Assembly: GCA_026874595.1 (NCBI GenBank) | Contig: CM049313.1 | Span: 51,385,659 to 51,449,658, forward strand | From: Sipunculus nudus | Taxonomy: Eukaryota; Annelida; Sipuncula; Golfingiida; Sipunculidae | Direction of reading: 5' to 3' | Length of the DNA stretch: 64,000 bases | In this document: positions 13,367 through 28,400 of the stretch, one piece after another | Numbering within the stretch: the first letter of the stretch is position 1 | Layout: the number at the start of each line of letters is the position of its first letter | Program-made: the position numbers and the translations under genes | The notes under the pieces: generated by a model | What the model saw: only the letters and a program-made list of their open reading frames with translations | Told to the model about the DNA's origin: nothing | The model's database searches: none

Positions 13367-13409
<43 letters not shown>
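13367..13409. repeat. (AT)n microsatellite upstream of the promoter
   Basis: About 43 bases of AT repeats, some 340 bases before the candidate TATA box. Confidence 0.85.
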
Positions 13410-13411
<2 letters not shown>

Positions 13412-13745
13412 TATATATGTATATATAATCATCGAGATTTCAAATTTCAAATAATCTCAGACTCTTAACCCTCCAAACATATGCAACAATTATTAAAACT
13501 TCGGTACACACGTTACATATGTATTAAACTAAAACGCAAATTCTTTTTAACAAGGACATTCCAGAGGTGATAAACCTGTAAGCACGCATAGATACAAGAC
13601 ACAGTGTTTCTATTAAGATCAATGTCTGAATGACATGTCATGATTGACAGGTGACAGAATGGTGCTTTGTGATGAGACGGATCGAACTTGAGAGTGATTT
13701 TGCTAATCAGTTGTTGACTTTAAGCCAACGTAGAAATCAATTAGG

Positions 13746-13752
13746 TATAAAA
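13746..13752 (+). promoter_or_regulatory. Candidate TATA box of the lectin gene
   Basis: TATAAAA lies 108 bases before the chosen start codon. A start site would be expected about 30 bases downstream, near 13776; TCAGTT- and TCAGTG-type initiator-like words lie at about 13768 and 13785. This fits a short 5' UTR of roughly 70-85 bases leading into the signal-peptide exon. Position and motif are seen; function is inferred. Confidence 0.45.
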
Positions 13753-13853
13753 CATAATATAATTGCCTCAGTTTGGGTAAGTGTTCAGTGAGCGGGAGGC
13801 ACGACAAGTCGTCGTAATACTCCGTGGGGAATGGTATCGGAGCATCGGTCAAA

Positions 13854-13896
13854 ATGAAACTCTTCCTCGCAACCCTGGCCATTCTGGCAACATCAG
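13854..13896 (+). CDS. Exon 1: signal peptide
   Basis: Encodes MKLFLATLAILATS and the first base of a split codon, ending at a GTAAAA donor. This is a compact secretory signal: one Lys, a Leu/Ala/Ile core, then small residues, with cleavage likely near the Ser/Ala-Gly that begins exon 2. An in-frame ATG at 13824 would add ten mostly polar residues in front of the hydrophobic core; I prefer 13854 because it gives a classical signal peptide and has an A at position -3. Intron 1 (13897-15065) is AT-rich with an (AT)n tract at about 14662-14706. Confidence 0.8.
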
Positions 13897-14658
13897 GTAA
13901 AATAACGTCTATTCATAATGAATACAATTTGTATATTGAATATAATGGTCCTTTTATTTGTTCGCGAGGGTTTTTAATTCGAGATATTCACCGGAAGCAA
14001 ATTATCGCAAAAAAAACTAACAAATTAATAAATAAAATCTTCGTGAATAAGACGGTAGATTTACATATGTGGAAATTCATTGAAATAAAAATAAACAAAT
14101 CAAGGACATTACATAAACGTTATCCAAGTCTGTAGCGTAAGAAGTCTTAACAACATTGATATTGTAAATAATATGTGACCTTTAATATTGTCTACAATAA
14201 TGGAAAGTAACCTCCACTTGCGTGACGTTTCCTTGAGTCTTTGACAAATTGTTAAGATTCTGCGCATAGCCTATAACAGTTATATGAATATATGGGTGGG
14301 TTACTTTATGGTAAAACTGCAAAACTCCAACCTTCACGTAAAACTGCTAATATGAAGAAAACCACAATTAACTTGGCATATCATGGACTGCGTTTCCTGG
14401 TAAAAAAAGCAGCTAGTATGAAAATGAATGACCTTGGATTGTATATACTGACAGACAATTATTCAAATCTATTCATATTCCTTACATACGTGTAAACATA
14501 TAAAAAAAGGGATCTATGAAACAGAATCCATAAAAAATGGAGATTGTGACACGAAAAAAAAACGATTTCCAATGATTTTTTTACAGGTTTTGGTTGAGAT
14601 AACCGCCCCCTTTGTATATGCTTGTGGTATATCTTAAGAATTAAATATTATCTAGAGG

Positions 14659-14709
<51 letters not shown>

Positions 14710-17700
14710 TACCCTTTCGGCTGTGCCTGTTTCGCACATTCCTATGACCACTGAATCCCCTGTTTTGCCATGAACCAGTCAACCCTGCCAGAAGGTACTC
14801 ATTTAAGAAACAGTTGAAAACCTATAGGATTTTATGGGGAAACAGTGAATACAATAAGATCTTGAGTGTAGCAATATAATTTACAAAGGAGCTTACCCTC
14901 TTCCTCTTTATAAAGAAGTTTTTCCTCTCACTCTTTATAAAGTGTCTAATTGAAAATTAAACTGATGTATATTTCATCCTATGAAGATAACCACGGTATA
15001 TAAAAGGAAAAGTAGTTGAAATCCTCGATAAAATTAACGATTCCACTATTTATTTTTTATTACAGTGTCTGCCGGTTGTCCCAAGGGATGGATGGAGCGC
15101 TTCGGGTTTTGCTACTTCATCAGTAAGAACGTGTATAACTTCGATACAGCAGAGTCACTGTGCGTGGAACGAAAGGCCCATCTCGTGTCGTTCGCCACCA
15201 CGGAGGAACGGGTAGGTATCACGGCTGAAAAAAATCCTACTATAATTTTTGGATTTGGGCGTTGTCCATTAAAGGGTTGCCGATACACACGCTCCGGTCG
15301 CCAAGCTCTGCCAACATTTAGACTGGACGCCGTCCTCCGAACATTTTCGTGTCGCATCTCCGTGCCCTTATCGATTTATTTCTCGAAACCGCCCATTTTG
15401 CTTACATATAAAACCCAGATGTAACAATTCACATGGTGATATTATAAGTAACCGGTTAGTTATTTGAATTCCAGTCAATGACTGTTTGCTTTAATGCAGT
15501 CCAGATCCTTTCTCCCTGTGATGTTTCATTCATAACATAAAATTATTCCGAGACCACCGGTATACCAAACTTTGGTGTGTGCACTACATATAAAATGTGG
15601 ATTTTTCCACGGTTGGATACAGTTGAGCGAGAACTAAGATGGCCCTAACTAGAGTGAATGGTTCTGCCCCTCGGCCCGGATGGATAATAAGCCTATGTCA
15701 CAATGGTAGAGAAATATTTAAAAAATAATTGTGCTGATCCAGATTACCGAAAAAACGACATTTCCTTCTATTACTTACCTTACTTATTCCATCGAAACCA
15801 TGTTTTGTCTTAGTATAGACGAATTCAAAAATAATAACCAACCAACGACCCAAGACGATACAACATAATACTAGAGTCAGGGAGTATTATGATAGTCTTT
15901 AAACTGATAAAAAATATTTTTTTTTACAAAACATCGCATTACAATACATCACACTACAAAAGCCTTAACTGCTCATATAATTCTTTTCATATATAGATGT
16001 ATATGACCTCATTAAATGTCCCCAAAACCAGGGACATTGGTTTCAAATTATTTACAGACTAATTTTTTATTATGTTGTGCACAAGAAGGGGGCTTATTTC
16101 TAAAATATATCACAAAAAAGGAAGGATATATATTTGCACAGATCAGACGACTGTAGTGCAGAGACAAAATACAATGAAAATAGATTTTAATGGAATCTAG
16201 ATTGCTGAATTTTGTAAAGTGGCATGATTATATAATTGTGTGATGTTATTGATTGTATGTTAGGGGTGTCAATATGTCCCTTTGTATAGCATATTGATTT
16301 TTGTGTAAAAAAATGTAGTTCAATGCCGTTCATGATAGGCGTTATTGATTGGTGTATATCTGCCCTTAGATTTTGTTGACATACAGTCTGTTAAATATAC
16401 ATCTACTGACTATCTGCATGGTACTGCCGGGCATGGGATTGTAGAGCTTTATCAAGGTCAATGGGGGCGGGTATCGCCTGCAATTTTCATATTACAATAT
16501 TATACTATATGTGCTAGCGTATTGAGATACGTAATATGATATTTTCATTTTTTATCCAAAATACATGAAATAAATGTGTTTTCTGGTTAGTTATAATTGA
16601 ATAATTACTAAACCCTATTATGTTTTAATTAATTATCATGTTAATTATAATGATACATAATTATAAGTTCACATAAGAGCTTATTGTTAACAGTACTGTA
16701 AGAAGCATTTAAAATTAAAGTTCCATTGTGCAAATACTTGCCAATCAGAACATTCTAGACTGTTATTTCCCATACAGAGGGACAGATGGTGTGCTCAATT
16801 AATAATAGCCGTGTACCACGTCACATTGCTGTCGTACTTGATAAAAGATACTACAAACGTGACTCCTAATATTCCTGCAGTCATCTTAAGATGAAAAAGG
16901 AGTGAATGTTTATAAATATATAAAAGTTATTATGTTCACATATTCTTTGTTCCTTACATGTGTAACTTACTTAACAACAAGATACTATACTAGACTGTAA
17001 TTTCACACAGAGAGAGATATATGGTGTGCATAATATCAGTCGAGTTGCCTTTATTGATACAAAAATACTATAGACGTAACACTTGATATTTCAGTAGTCA
17101 TCAGAAATAAAAGGAGAAATGATGTTAAATAATGTTTATATAAGGTTATTTAGACCGTTCTCGACATTTCTTCTTTTGCTGTTTGAAAATATATTTGTAC
17201 CAATAAACCATCGCCCAAACATAGATTCTGGGAAAGAATCTTTTATCATACGCATGTTCTATCAAGTCTACTTCTACATGTTAGACACGTAACGGCTTTC
17301 ACTTTTTCAGCCTTTCACCACTCCAAACCAATTCTGGTGTCTACACTTGTAGTAGAAACCTTATATTTTCTACAATAAAGTTAAAATCACGTTTAACAAA
17401 ATATCGAAAATATCCATATATGAAACAATATCCCGATACGCAATGTGCGATTCACCGAATTGCGATATCGATTTATCGATAATAACGTGCTGCCCTAATG
17501 TCAATGCTACTTTTATTTTATTATGTAAGTAAATTTAAGTTTTGATAAATATTCTTTTGTCTTATTTAATGTTTTATGTGTGGGGAATGCAAACATCATT
17601 CTATTATATTATGTTCTATTCTATTCCTTTCTATTATATTCTATAATTATTTCTAATAATAGTTCTAATATGTTTATTTTGGAGGGAACTAACCTGTGAA

Positions 17701-20700
17701 CCAGTATTTTTTCCCACTCCTTTCCTGACAATTGAATGTTGAGTTAATGCAGTTGCAGTAGATATTGATTTTTTTTAAATTTGAAACTGCCTGGTCGTAT
17801 CTGGGACGTTTCCTCAAGTTATGTTTGTTATGTCTATATTACAATTACTGACGTCGTGCCGTTTTATATAAGATTGGTAAGTTTCGTCAGATTTGTAACA
17901 TCCGTGGAAACCTTTAGAATTAGAAATGTGTCGAAGGTTTCTGAAATATGTGCAGTAAGTGTATCATTTGATGTAACATTGTATTTTACTCGATCCATTC
18001 GAAGTATATTCCCATAAGCAAGTTTTCGCTCCATCGAAGAGATACTTTGCTCTACCAGGTCGCTCTGCAAGGTAGTTCAAGAATTATGAATAAGGGATTA
18101 AACTATACAGTTTAAACGCGTGACTTCCTGTACGCACCAAACACACAAACCGTTTGCTATCTTTAGTTTTGTTGAGCCAGAATGTCATCGAGAACCTCAC
18201 CAATTAAATAAAAACTTGTAAACCTGTCCTATTTCCGGTGCATGTCTTCTTGTTTATACGGACAGCTTATGCCATTGTGTGTGTTTTCACCTTTGTTACA
18301 TTGAGTTTAATCGGTCTTTACAATGTATCCTTATTCATGGAATAACTTCTGCCTCGAGAGATAGGTCCCGTTTACCGGGGCGAGTCTTGAATTTAGACAA
18401 TGAACAGACTCGGCAGTTTTCAAAAGATGGTCGCTTTTAAATAAGACAGTACTGTCAGAGTATCATTAATTGTAACATTATCATTCACACATAACATCGG
18501 GCAGGTATGTATTGTTATTTCCCTTGAGAGTTGAAGGGGTGTGGATAGTCGCACATTCTGTACTGTAAGTGTATATATATCAGTGTCGGTGACGCAGTGT
18601 CTTACATGTCTTTTTTAGGAGTTTATAGCCGACAACGCGGCCTTCAGAGCTGAGGAGTATTGGATCGGCGGGAGGCGGGACGACGGGAACTCACAGTTCA
18701 GATGGATGGATGGCACGACACCGGGGCCTGCAGATGCAAGTATCAGGTGGGTCGAAATTCTCCGGGGGCTCATCATCACGTGACATTTTCATCGAGGTAG
18801 CTTAAGGGAAGTCATTTCTTTTATGGAAGTTAAACACCAGTTTGTGTCTACTATTGCAAGTTTATGCTTAGTTTATGCCTATTACAATATCAGTTATTGA
18901 TGGAAAATATGGATGAATGTTAATGGTACAACTGCAATTACATATATGTTATTTCATACAGTTAGTTCATTTTGGCTGTTTTAACAGTTTTCCGGAAAAA
19001 TTATCCCGGCACAAAATTTACTTTATCCAGTTCACTGTTTTATATGCAGTTATGGATCTGTGTAAGAGTTAGCACAGTCCACGTGTATCTATTTACCATA
19101 AGAAGACTGCGTGAACGGAGGCAGGTGGCAGATTACTATCGCGAAAGGTGGACTTGGGCCACTAGCCCGCTGTATACCCTTCTCGATCTGTTTACTTCCG
19201 CAAATAAGCCACCAGGATACTCATCATTATACATGCGGTATCCTCAGGCCCCCAGGGTACACAACATCATATCTCGGGTATCACTAGGCCAACAGGATAT
19301 ACAACATGATAGCTGCATGTGGTGTCCTTAGGCCACCAGGGTATGTCGCATCATACTTGTGTTTTCCTTAGGCCTCCAGGATACACAGCATTTTACATGT
19401 GGTGTGGTGTTCTTGGGTCACCAGGGTTTAAAGCATCATACTTGTGCTGTCCTTAAGCCACCAGGATATACAGCATTAAACATGTGGTGTCCTTAGGCCA
19501 CCAGGGTATACAGAATCATACCTGTGGTGTTCTTGGGTGAAAGAAGTATACTTATAAAATATTATACTCTGAATTTGGTGTTCTATCATGGAACTATTTA
19601 CGAAAATGGCGGAAGGAAATATAGCGATGAGGATCCACTGCTGGCTTGGGGCCTAAGGCCACCCGGTGCCCCAAGGCCACTTTTCGCGATAGTAATCTGC
19701 CACCTGCAGGACGTCCGATCCTGCGCATGCGCGGTACGGTGACAATGTGGCGTTTGCCCTGTTAATGTACTGTACCCCTGTTCGCACCCGATGCAAGTTT
19801 ATTTAAAAATATAAACGGGAGTTAATAAACGTTAGCAGCACAATATATTGGAAAATATCAAATGATTGTAGAGAAAAAGTACTATATTCCAGTAGGTTCA
19901 GATCTGTTATATTTTACTAAGGTCTCTCATTGTTAATAAATAAACAAGAGGGTAAGTATGTGTCAGTGAGCTGTAATTGATCTGTAGGAGGTTAAGGTAT
20001 TCGATAGAGGGCCTAAGGAATAATCAAAATGCAAAAAAAAAACAGATTTATTGTCTGAGATCACATACAAGACTTCATTTTGTGCATTCACTTCCATAAA
20101 AATTAGACGAGTCAGTTATTGACTTGACGATCATCCATCACAAGATTCCTTACTTAAGTGACTGCGTGAACTAACACGTGGTCTTTTGTTTCTTCAGTAA
20201 CTGGGAGGACAACCAGCCCAGTTCAGACGGGAACTGTATCAAATTAAACCACTGGTCCCGGAAATGGATGGTGGCGCCATGCAACTGGTGGAAGAAATAC
20301 ATCTGTAAAAGACCGAAAGGTGAGACATTCTTGAGTAAATACAATTACAGAGCAAAATATTTTTGTTTTCAATAGAAGCGGCTCGGGGGGGGGGGGGGGG
20401 GGCTGTCCAGGGGTCCGGATTCACCCTTTTTCAGCCGAAGCAACGTTTTTTAAGGGTTTTCAGACCATTTTCTGGTCTGGACGCCTCCTCCCTTTTCCGT
20501 TTTTTTTTGTTTAGTCATTAGTCCTCCTATACTCGACCCCTCCTTTTCTTAAGTCATGGTTCCGCCGCTGCGAACTCTCTGACCTCATATTTCGTTAAAA
20601 AAATACCCGAAATTTAAAATCTGCACTCGCCTTTTAACAAAAGTTTGTTGAGACATGTAAATATCAGGGAAACAACTTTGTATGTAGATCCAGCGGCCAT

Positions 20701-23700
20701 CAATGAAAGTCATTCCTTTCTCTTCAGCCTTTTGAAATCAGGTTTGCTAAGTCGACAATTGCTTTAACCTAGCCAAACTGATTTCAAAAGGCTGAAGAGT
20801 AGTTACTGCCGTAAAGGTCAAATATAATTAAGACTGTTCCCTACTCCTTGCCATCAGAATAAGCAGGTTTTACCAATAAACAGAAAATAAGCCTGCAGGC
20901 CTCATGCAATTTATGTGTTACCTATTATATGTATATATATTTATTTTGCCTGCGCTAGCTTGAGATTTATGAAGAGCTCTAAGTTCTTTAAAAAGAGCTT
21001 TAAACTCATGGATTTCTTGCTTTGGAGTTTCCCTTCTTGTAATCTTGTATTAATAATTTCATTGCATTACAAGTAAGTTAATTTATGATATATTAATAAG
21101 AGCCTTTTTATATCGGAGATCTAAGCAACAGAAAAAAAAGAGGATATACAAATAAAAATGACGAAGGGAACTAAATGACATTAACCAGAAATACACTTCA
21201 TGACCTTGTACAAGAACACATCATACAAACAAAGCGTTTTAATAAAATTTAAAGTCGTTTAACTATCCTGAAAACCAAATAACATACGGTACATACTATA
21301 TGCCATAGTCTAAGACTCTAATTATTATCTTTTTTTCATTGAATATTTACCTGTATTTTCATATAACGTTAAATGTAATATACTGTCTGTAGGTGTGATT
21401 TCTCTTTGTATCGTTTTATTGTATGCCTGTGTATTTATTTAATTGGGTTGCATATGTAAGCATTTACAGATGGTGTTTTTAAGTGCATGTATTATGATTG
21501 AAGGTATATGTATGATATTATGATACATTTACATTCTAATGATTGTTTTTAATTGTTTAATTAGGCATGCAAGTATCTTACGACATACCATATCATATGT
21601 TTGTGCATATTGCATGTTCTGTTACAATATTCTTCTTTATTTTTAATATTGATACGTTGTTGTATGGACAGGAGACCATTCATATAAGCCACCAGTCTAT
21701 CCTGTAATTCTGGTTAAATAAATATGATTAAACTAACATACGTCTGTAGATACTATTGACCCGTGTGACGTGGACGCTGACTGGCACCATGTCGGCCGGA
21801 GTTGTTACAAGTACGTACACGTCAGAGAGAACTGGCAGGACGCAATGAGTGAGTGTGCACAGATGGACGCTCAGCTGGTCGTGCTGAACGAAACCCGGAA
21901 GTTAAACATCTTCCAGGAGATCATTGACTGTAACGAACTGAAGTCAGGAACCTGGATCGGTCTGTCCGACACGGTAGGTTTTAATCCCTGTTCACAAAAA
22001 TGAATTAAAAAAAACACAAAAAAACTAAAGTCTGCGATCACTGGAAGCACCGACGCTCGGCAATGGGCGATAATGGGGAATAGTTTATTAAGTGTGCGAC
22101 TTTGGAAATTCAGGTAAAGGAAAAAAAAAATATGTGCAGATCTGTCACCTATGAATTATATTTTGCCCAAAGATGAGCTTTCAAAAGCCAACAATTTTTT
22201 AGATCTATCACATACACCGGCAGAAGAAAGAAAAAAAAGTAGATTAAAAATTGTAATCGATGGATTTGCACTCGGAGGACCTAAGAAATGCCAACCACAA
22301 AACTCTTGATCATTATGTGGTAAGGATACAGAAAAAAAAACTCATCATCTCCTATAAGCCTTCCCTCAATCAGTGGCCGGGAGGTATATTCAAGGAAATT
22401 TGGCAAGGAGCATAACATTAAACAAAAACCAAAAGCCACAGTGCTGGTAGAATTACCATATTATATATATAGGGGAGAGGCGGGAAAATGCGTATCTTCA
22501 AGAAAGGAAACTCGAGCCAGCTGAACAGAGATTATCCACCCAACCCCCCTCCGTTACCTCAGATGGTACTCATCAATTGGTATGCAAATACTATACATGC
22601 GACATAGGAAAACGGCTCACTAGATCCCTCAGGTTACACCTATATTGTACAGGGTCTTTCCTGGCCCATAGCTCATCCCTCAACCATATTTTGTGGATTC
22701 GATCAGCGATATTATTTGCATTGTCCTGCTAGTACTCACCCACCTTGGCGTCTTTGCTGGCCAATAGTTCATCGCTCAACAATATACTACCCACCTTGTG
22801 GTCTTTCCTGGCCAATAGCTCATCCGTTAGAATATTTCATGAACACCGATCCGAGATATTATTTTGCATTTTTCTGCTAAACGCAACCAAATATACCCCA
22901 AAACACAAACGCGGCTGATACTTACCCAACTCGGCAGATTTAACTATTGTAGTCTAGGGAAGAGACTAGAGAAGAAATGAATAAAAACTGGACTGGTCTG
23001 TCAAACGGAGAAAATAAGACCTTAATTTTGGTAATTTTACATGACAAATTGACATATGATTGATTAACACATTGTTCATCACACCTTATTTGTATTTCTA
23101 GGAATCACCAAGACAGCTGAAGTGGGTAAACGGTCAGAATCTCGGACAAGTCACAAACTGGGCCCCATCACAACCAGTGTTCGAGTAAGTTGTAGGCTGA
23201 AAGACTAAAACCAATATGTTTTTATTAGTTATTCGAATTCATGTCCCATGTACATAAAATGTATGTACCTTTGGAGTGGGGTAATCAGTTCCCTAGTGTT
23301 TCGCAGACTTCAAATAATTTTTCCAGATCGGTATACAGTTAATTAAACGCTAGTTATAGCCTCAAAGTAACTGTATACGTAATATGAGAACAAATGCAAG
23401 ATAACTAAGTATTTTCCTTACGAAAGTTTGGATTAAAGAATCGACCTGTTTCTTACCCGCTAACTTATATTTAATATTTATAGTATTTTATATATTCCTC
23501 TAGAAGGACTGCACACATGGCTTTAACAGTCTTAGTAATTGGCTGAATGTAGTATTTATCTGATAACTGGAATCTTTCACTATTCCTGTTTCTTCTTTAT
23601 TTCGTTATGTGTAGATCTGACGTCGGCGACCATTGCGTATCGGCTCTGGAGTCTGACAGGTACAAGTGGGTGGTAGATGGGTGTGATGAAGACCACAACT

Positions 23701-25368
23701 ATGTGTGTGAGAAGCCAGAGGGTGAGTAATGGAACGTGTCAGTTTCTACGGTAGAGCACTCCTCAATAAAACACCTAACTAGGAGCGTGTACTACCTTCT
23801 ATATAATGATACACTGACAGCTTTCAGACCCATATGCCTTATTTAAAACAAATCTAACTGTAATGATTCGCTGTCTAGGGAATTCTAACATGTTGTAGTG
23901 ATAGGGAATTTATGTAAAATATGTCTTTCTGTGAGGAATATAGACACGTGTTACCGTATTACTGGCAAACACAGCTGCTGGTCAGACACGGCTTGGAGAC
24001 TAATCACGTGATTTGTGTGACAGGTGCGTGCGCTGACAGTTGGGAGGATCACGGACAGATGTGTTACCAGGGTGTTGACTTATCACGTGATTTGTGTGAC
24101 AGGTGCGTGCGCTGACGGATGGGAAAAGCACGGACGTGTTCACAGATGTGTTCCAAGGTTGTTGACTAATCATGTGATTTGTGTGATAGGTACGTGGGCT
24201 GACGGCTGGGAGGAACACGGACGTGTTCGGAGATGTGTTCCTAGGTTGTTGACTAATCACGTTATTTGCGTGACAGCTATATGCGCTGACGATTGCTAGG
24301 AGCACAGACAGGTTTTACCAGGTTGTTGACTTTCATTTGATTTGTGTCAGAGGTACGTGTGCTGACGGCTGGGAGGAGCACGGATATATGTGTTTCCAGG
24401 TTGTTGACTAACCACGACTTGTATGACAGGTACATGCGATGACGGCTTGGAGGAGTACAAACAGTGTGTTCCAAAGTTGTTAAGTAATTAATCCCGTGAT
24501 TTGTGTGACAGATACATGCGCGAAAAATTACTAGGATCACGGACAGATTTGTTACAAGGTTTTTGAATAATCATGTGATTTTGTGTGACAGGTATGTGTG
24601 CTGACAGTTGGGAGGAACACGGCAATGTGTGTCCAGGTTTTTGACTAATCACGTAATTTGTGTGACAGGTAGGTGCGCTGATGGCTAGGAGGTACTCTTC
24701 CAGATGTGTTACCAGGTTTTTGACTAATCACGTAATTTGTATGACAGGTACGTGCGCTGATGGCTAGGGGGAACACTTCCAGATGTGGTACCAGTTTTTT
24801 GACCAATCACGTAATTTGTGTGACAGGTACGTGCGCTGATGGCTGGGAGGAACTCTTCCAGATGTGTTACCAGGTTTTTGACTAATCACGTAATTTGTGT
24901 GACAGGTACGTGCGCTGATGGCTAGGGGGAACACTTCCAGATGTGTCACCAGGTTTTTGACCAATCACGTAATTTGTATGACAGGTACGTGCGCTGACGG
25001 CTGGGAGGAACACGGCCAGATGTGTTACCAGGTCATTGCCGGGAATAACCAGATAAAGTCGTGGACTGATGCTCGGGATTACTGCGAGTCAATTAACGGT
25101 GACCTCATGATGGTCAGGAAGTAGGTGACATTCTGTGTATGCTTATCTGTCTATTTAAACAACATTCAGTTTTCCTTCTTTACCCAGGGGTATATTTCTA
25201 CCCTAACATGTCGATCGCATAGAATTTATAACAAAACTCCTCACGTTTCATTTGCAGTTTGCTACTTTCATTTTATCCATTTATCTTTTTCAATTTAAAA
25301 TTGTTATAATGGCATATATATATATATATATATATACTGTTGTGAATTAAGTGTTGTTTTTTCCAGAG

Positions 25369-25418
<50 letters not shown>

Positions 25419-28400
25419 TTGTGGATAGTCAATCGCTACAAGACTGGTTCTAGAGATTCGCCCAATACAATTCTCCATGGCAGGAAAACAGAAAAAGACA
25501 GACAAGTGATAGAAAAAAATAAGAAATAATTGAATAGAACAAAAATTTATATTTTAATCTTTTTGGAATCCTAATTAATTAACGATTTTTCCATCAGCCA
25601 AGTACATCAGGATTCCCTGAAGAGGATGCTGTCAAACCTGAATGCCGGAAATGTAAGGAGCGTCTACATCGGGATATGGGGTAAGAAATGTGCAATATTT
25701 TTACATTTAAAATTATTAAAGGTTTAATTAAAAGTTAATTAGTGCTATATGAGGAAGAGTAGAGGTAAGGGTTGCAAGACTCCTTTGTAGACTATAATCT
25801 TCTTCGAATCAGTCATCTGACGTTGTATTTTTGGACCCAATTTGGACTCTAAAGATGCCATATTTATCAACTGGGGTGACGTAGTACAGATTTTAAGGAA
25901 TCATCCCGTCATCCGTAGAGGTGCGGTAGCAACCCGCTGTTCACCCACATGAGAATCACGTGTACGGCACCGTTCTGTCAACACACAGCACTCAAATCAC
26001 TTTTTATATATCTGGGTTTGAGCACAATGTGTTGCCAACACATAATCCATAAAAATTCTTGTCTGGGATAATTCTTATATACTAAAACAGAGTTCTAATC
26101 AAACATTCCTGTTTCAAACACACGGTTCACAAACAACCGGCATGGTTGGATAATAGCTTGGTCAGATCTAGAACTAAGGAGGTACCTTTAAATGGGTATG
26201 GTCGTCGGGGGAATAAAGAATTTGCCGTATCTTAAAAAAAAAACACCATATATTACACATATTCAAAAACATATTTTGATCCCGATTACTCCAACAAATT
26301 AATTTATTTTTCCTCTTGCGTGACCATAAGCCTTCTACAATATTGCCAAAAACCCGTTTATAACCTTTTGAGTCAAGATGCTCACAGACAAACCAACCAT
26401 TTAACCAACTACATGGAAAAACATAATACCTTTGTATTATTAGTTTTATAACATCGCTTGTTTTTTTTTCTCTCTCCATGCAGACGGTGGGAATGACGGA
26501 GCATGGGTTTATGCAGATGACGCACAAATCTCTTTCGCTTCGTGGGCGTCAGGTGGCGCCACTAATCAGCAGGATAGGGCGGATTGCGTTTCTGTGGACA
26601 CGGGTAAATATATATGTATTCATACGCAACAGAGTAAGCGTTCTAGGACACCCTTTCTTACTAACATGAAGTGGCATTTTTTAAATGCCATGCGTAAATA
26701 TAAGTTTACCTCTGACGAACATTGAAGCCTGTCATATGCATTGATATATAACCCACATTGTGAGGTTATTATTAATAAAATGACCCTTACCAGCGTAAAT
26801 ACACATTTCAGCAAACAATAATTCCGGATCTCACATTACGACACTTACCATATCTACTAGATTGCCAGAAACAAGAATTAAAACACTAGCATGCTAAGTA
26901 AAACAGATAAAAGGGTATTGCATGTATCGGTTAAGAATAAGGCTGTAAATGTGTCTCCTTACCGATCTGTGATACTGACTGGAATATGAATATATCACAC
27001 GTTTCAGATGACCCGCAGGGCCAGTGGAGAGCCGGCTACTGTTTTGTCAGAAAAGCATTCATCTGTGAGATCAATATAAATCAGAAACCGACGCCCCCCA
27101 GGCCACCCTCCGGTAAGACAATCTCAATTCGTAAAATAAAAATTTCTTCAATTAAATTTTTAATAAATAAAACGATGAAGACCAGCAGTCATGTTTGTAA
27201 CAGTTGCTGTAAGGGAATAAATCATTTATCTCTTAAATTAATGCATTTTATATACTCATTAATCAATGTTTATTTAAACAAATACCATTAATCTGATTAT
27301 ATATGATTTTATTCATTTTTCATAAGACTGATTTTAACATTGTTGTGTGGCTTTTGTACTTCAATTGTATTTCGTGTTTTTTGTTCATATATCATATATT
27401 ATGGTGTTTTTAAGTTTTACAGTGTATTTAGTGTTTATAAATGTTGAAATATGGATTCTGTGATTGTTGCTTTAGGACAGGACCCGATTAAACAGCTTAT
27501 GCTGAATAGGTCATCTCGGTGAAACATGCATTATTATATTAACTAATTGAATGAATGACATGATTTTGTGTGTAAACTCAAACATGGTTCATAATAAGTT
27601 TAGTAAAATAGAATTTATTCATTTTAAACCAATGACAAACTAAACCCTGACAGGAATCGATACGATTATCAATAGCCTTGATAAGAATATAATCATCATG
27701 ATTTGTTGAAACAAAACAGGTTTTTTAAGTTTTCATTATTTACTTAATATCTCCTATCATTAAATATCATGGTGTTTTCTTTCCGAAAAACGATATTAAC
27801 TTTTCGATTAGCGATTTCATATAGCGATTCCGGAATACCTCGGCTTCAAATTATTCGGGTTTAATTGTAATCGATTTTAGGTAACCGTAGGCAATTTTAA
27901 CCGACTTCAGGTATCCTACCTCTTGCGATTTCAGAAAACCCCTTAAAAAGTTATACCTTTGTTTAACCTACTTATAATTACTATAGTTTCTTCCCCTTAT
28001 GAATTTACAAATTAATAAAATCTTTTTTTATAAAAAAATTCTTTATAATCTGTTGTGCGCTTGATACGCTTGACTAATGCTAATATAATCAACAATACAA
28101 TAAACATTTTGTAATTTTTTTTATAATTCAGATATTTATTCCAGTTACAAATATTGTGTCTTTTCGGTATTTTCATTGAATTAACATGCCATAAGAAAAA
28201 AAGCATAAACATCTGTCATTAACCTAGATCAGCAACGTGGTTAATCTGAACATTATGCGGGGGTCCTTCGATCAGGTTCAGACTGCCGCCCAGGGTATTC
28301 TAAAGCTGACTTCAAATTATAGTTGTTTAACTTAAAAAGGCCAGTATCTTGGAGTGTCGACATCTAACCCAATAATATTTACATCCTTATCCTTGCCATC

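Larger units (their letters stand above)
12121..13740. other. Upstream region of the lectin gene, no gene seen
   Basis: Two (AT)n tracts, a GGACCGGAC-type imperfect repeat at about 12149-12205, and otherwise AT-rich sequence. No further coding exon with acceptor and donor could be found before the candidate TATA box, so exon 1 at 13854 is taken as the first coding exon. Confidence 0.4.

Noticed and set aside
24000-24540. Open frames in both strands across the 24-25 kb repeats
   Set aside because: They arise from the repeated exon start and its antisense; no unit except the last is followed by the rest of the domain.
24019-25035. CRISPR-like regular array
   Set aside because: Units are whole diverged repeats without unique spacers, the source is a eukaryote, and the repeat is an exon border.
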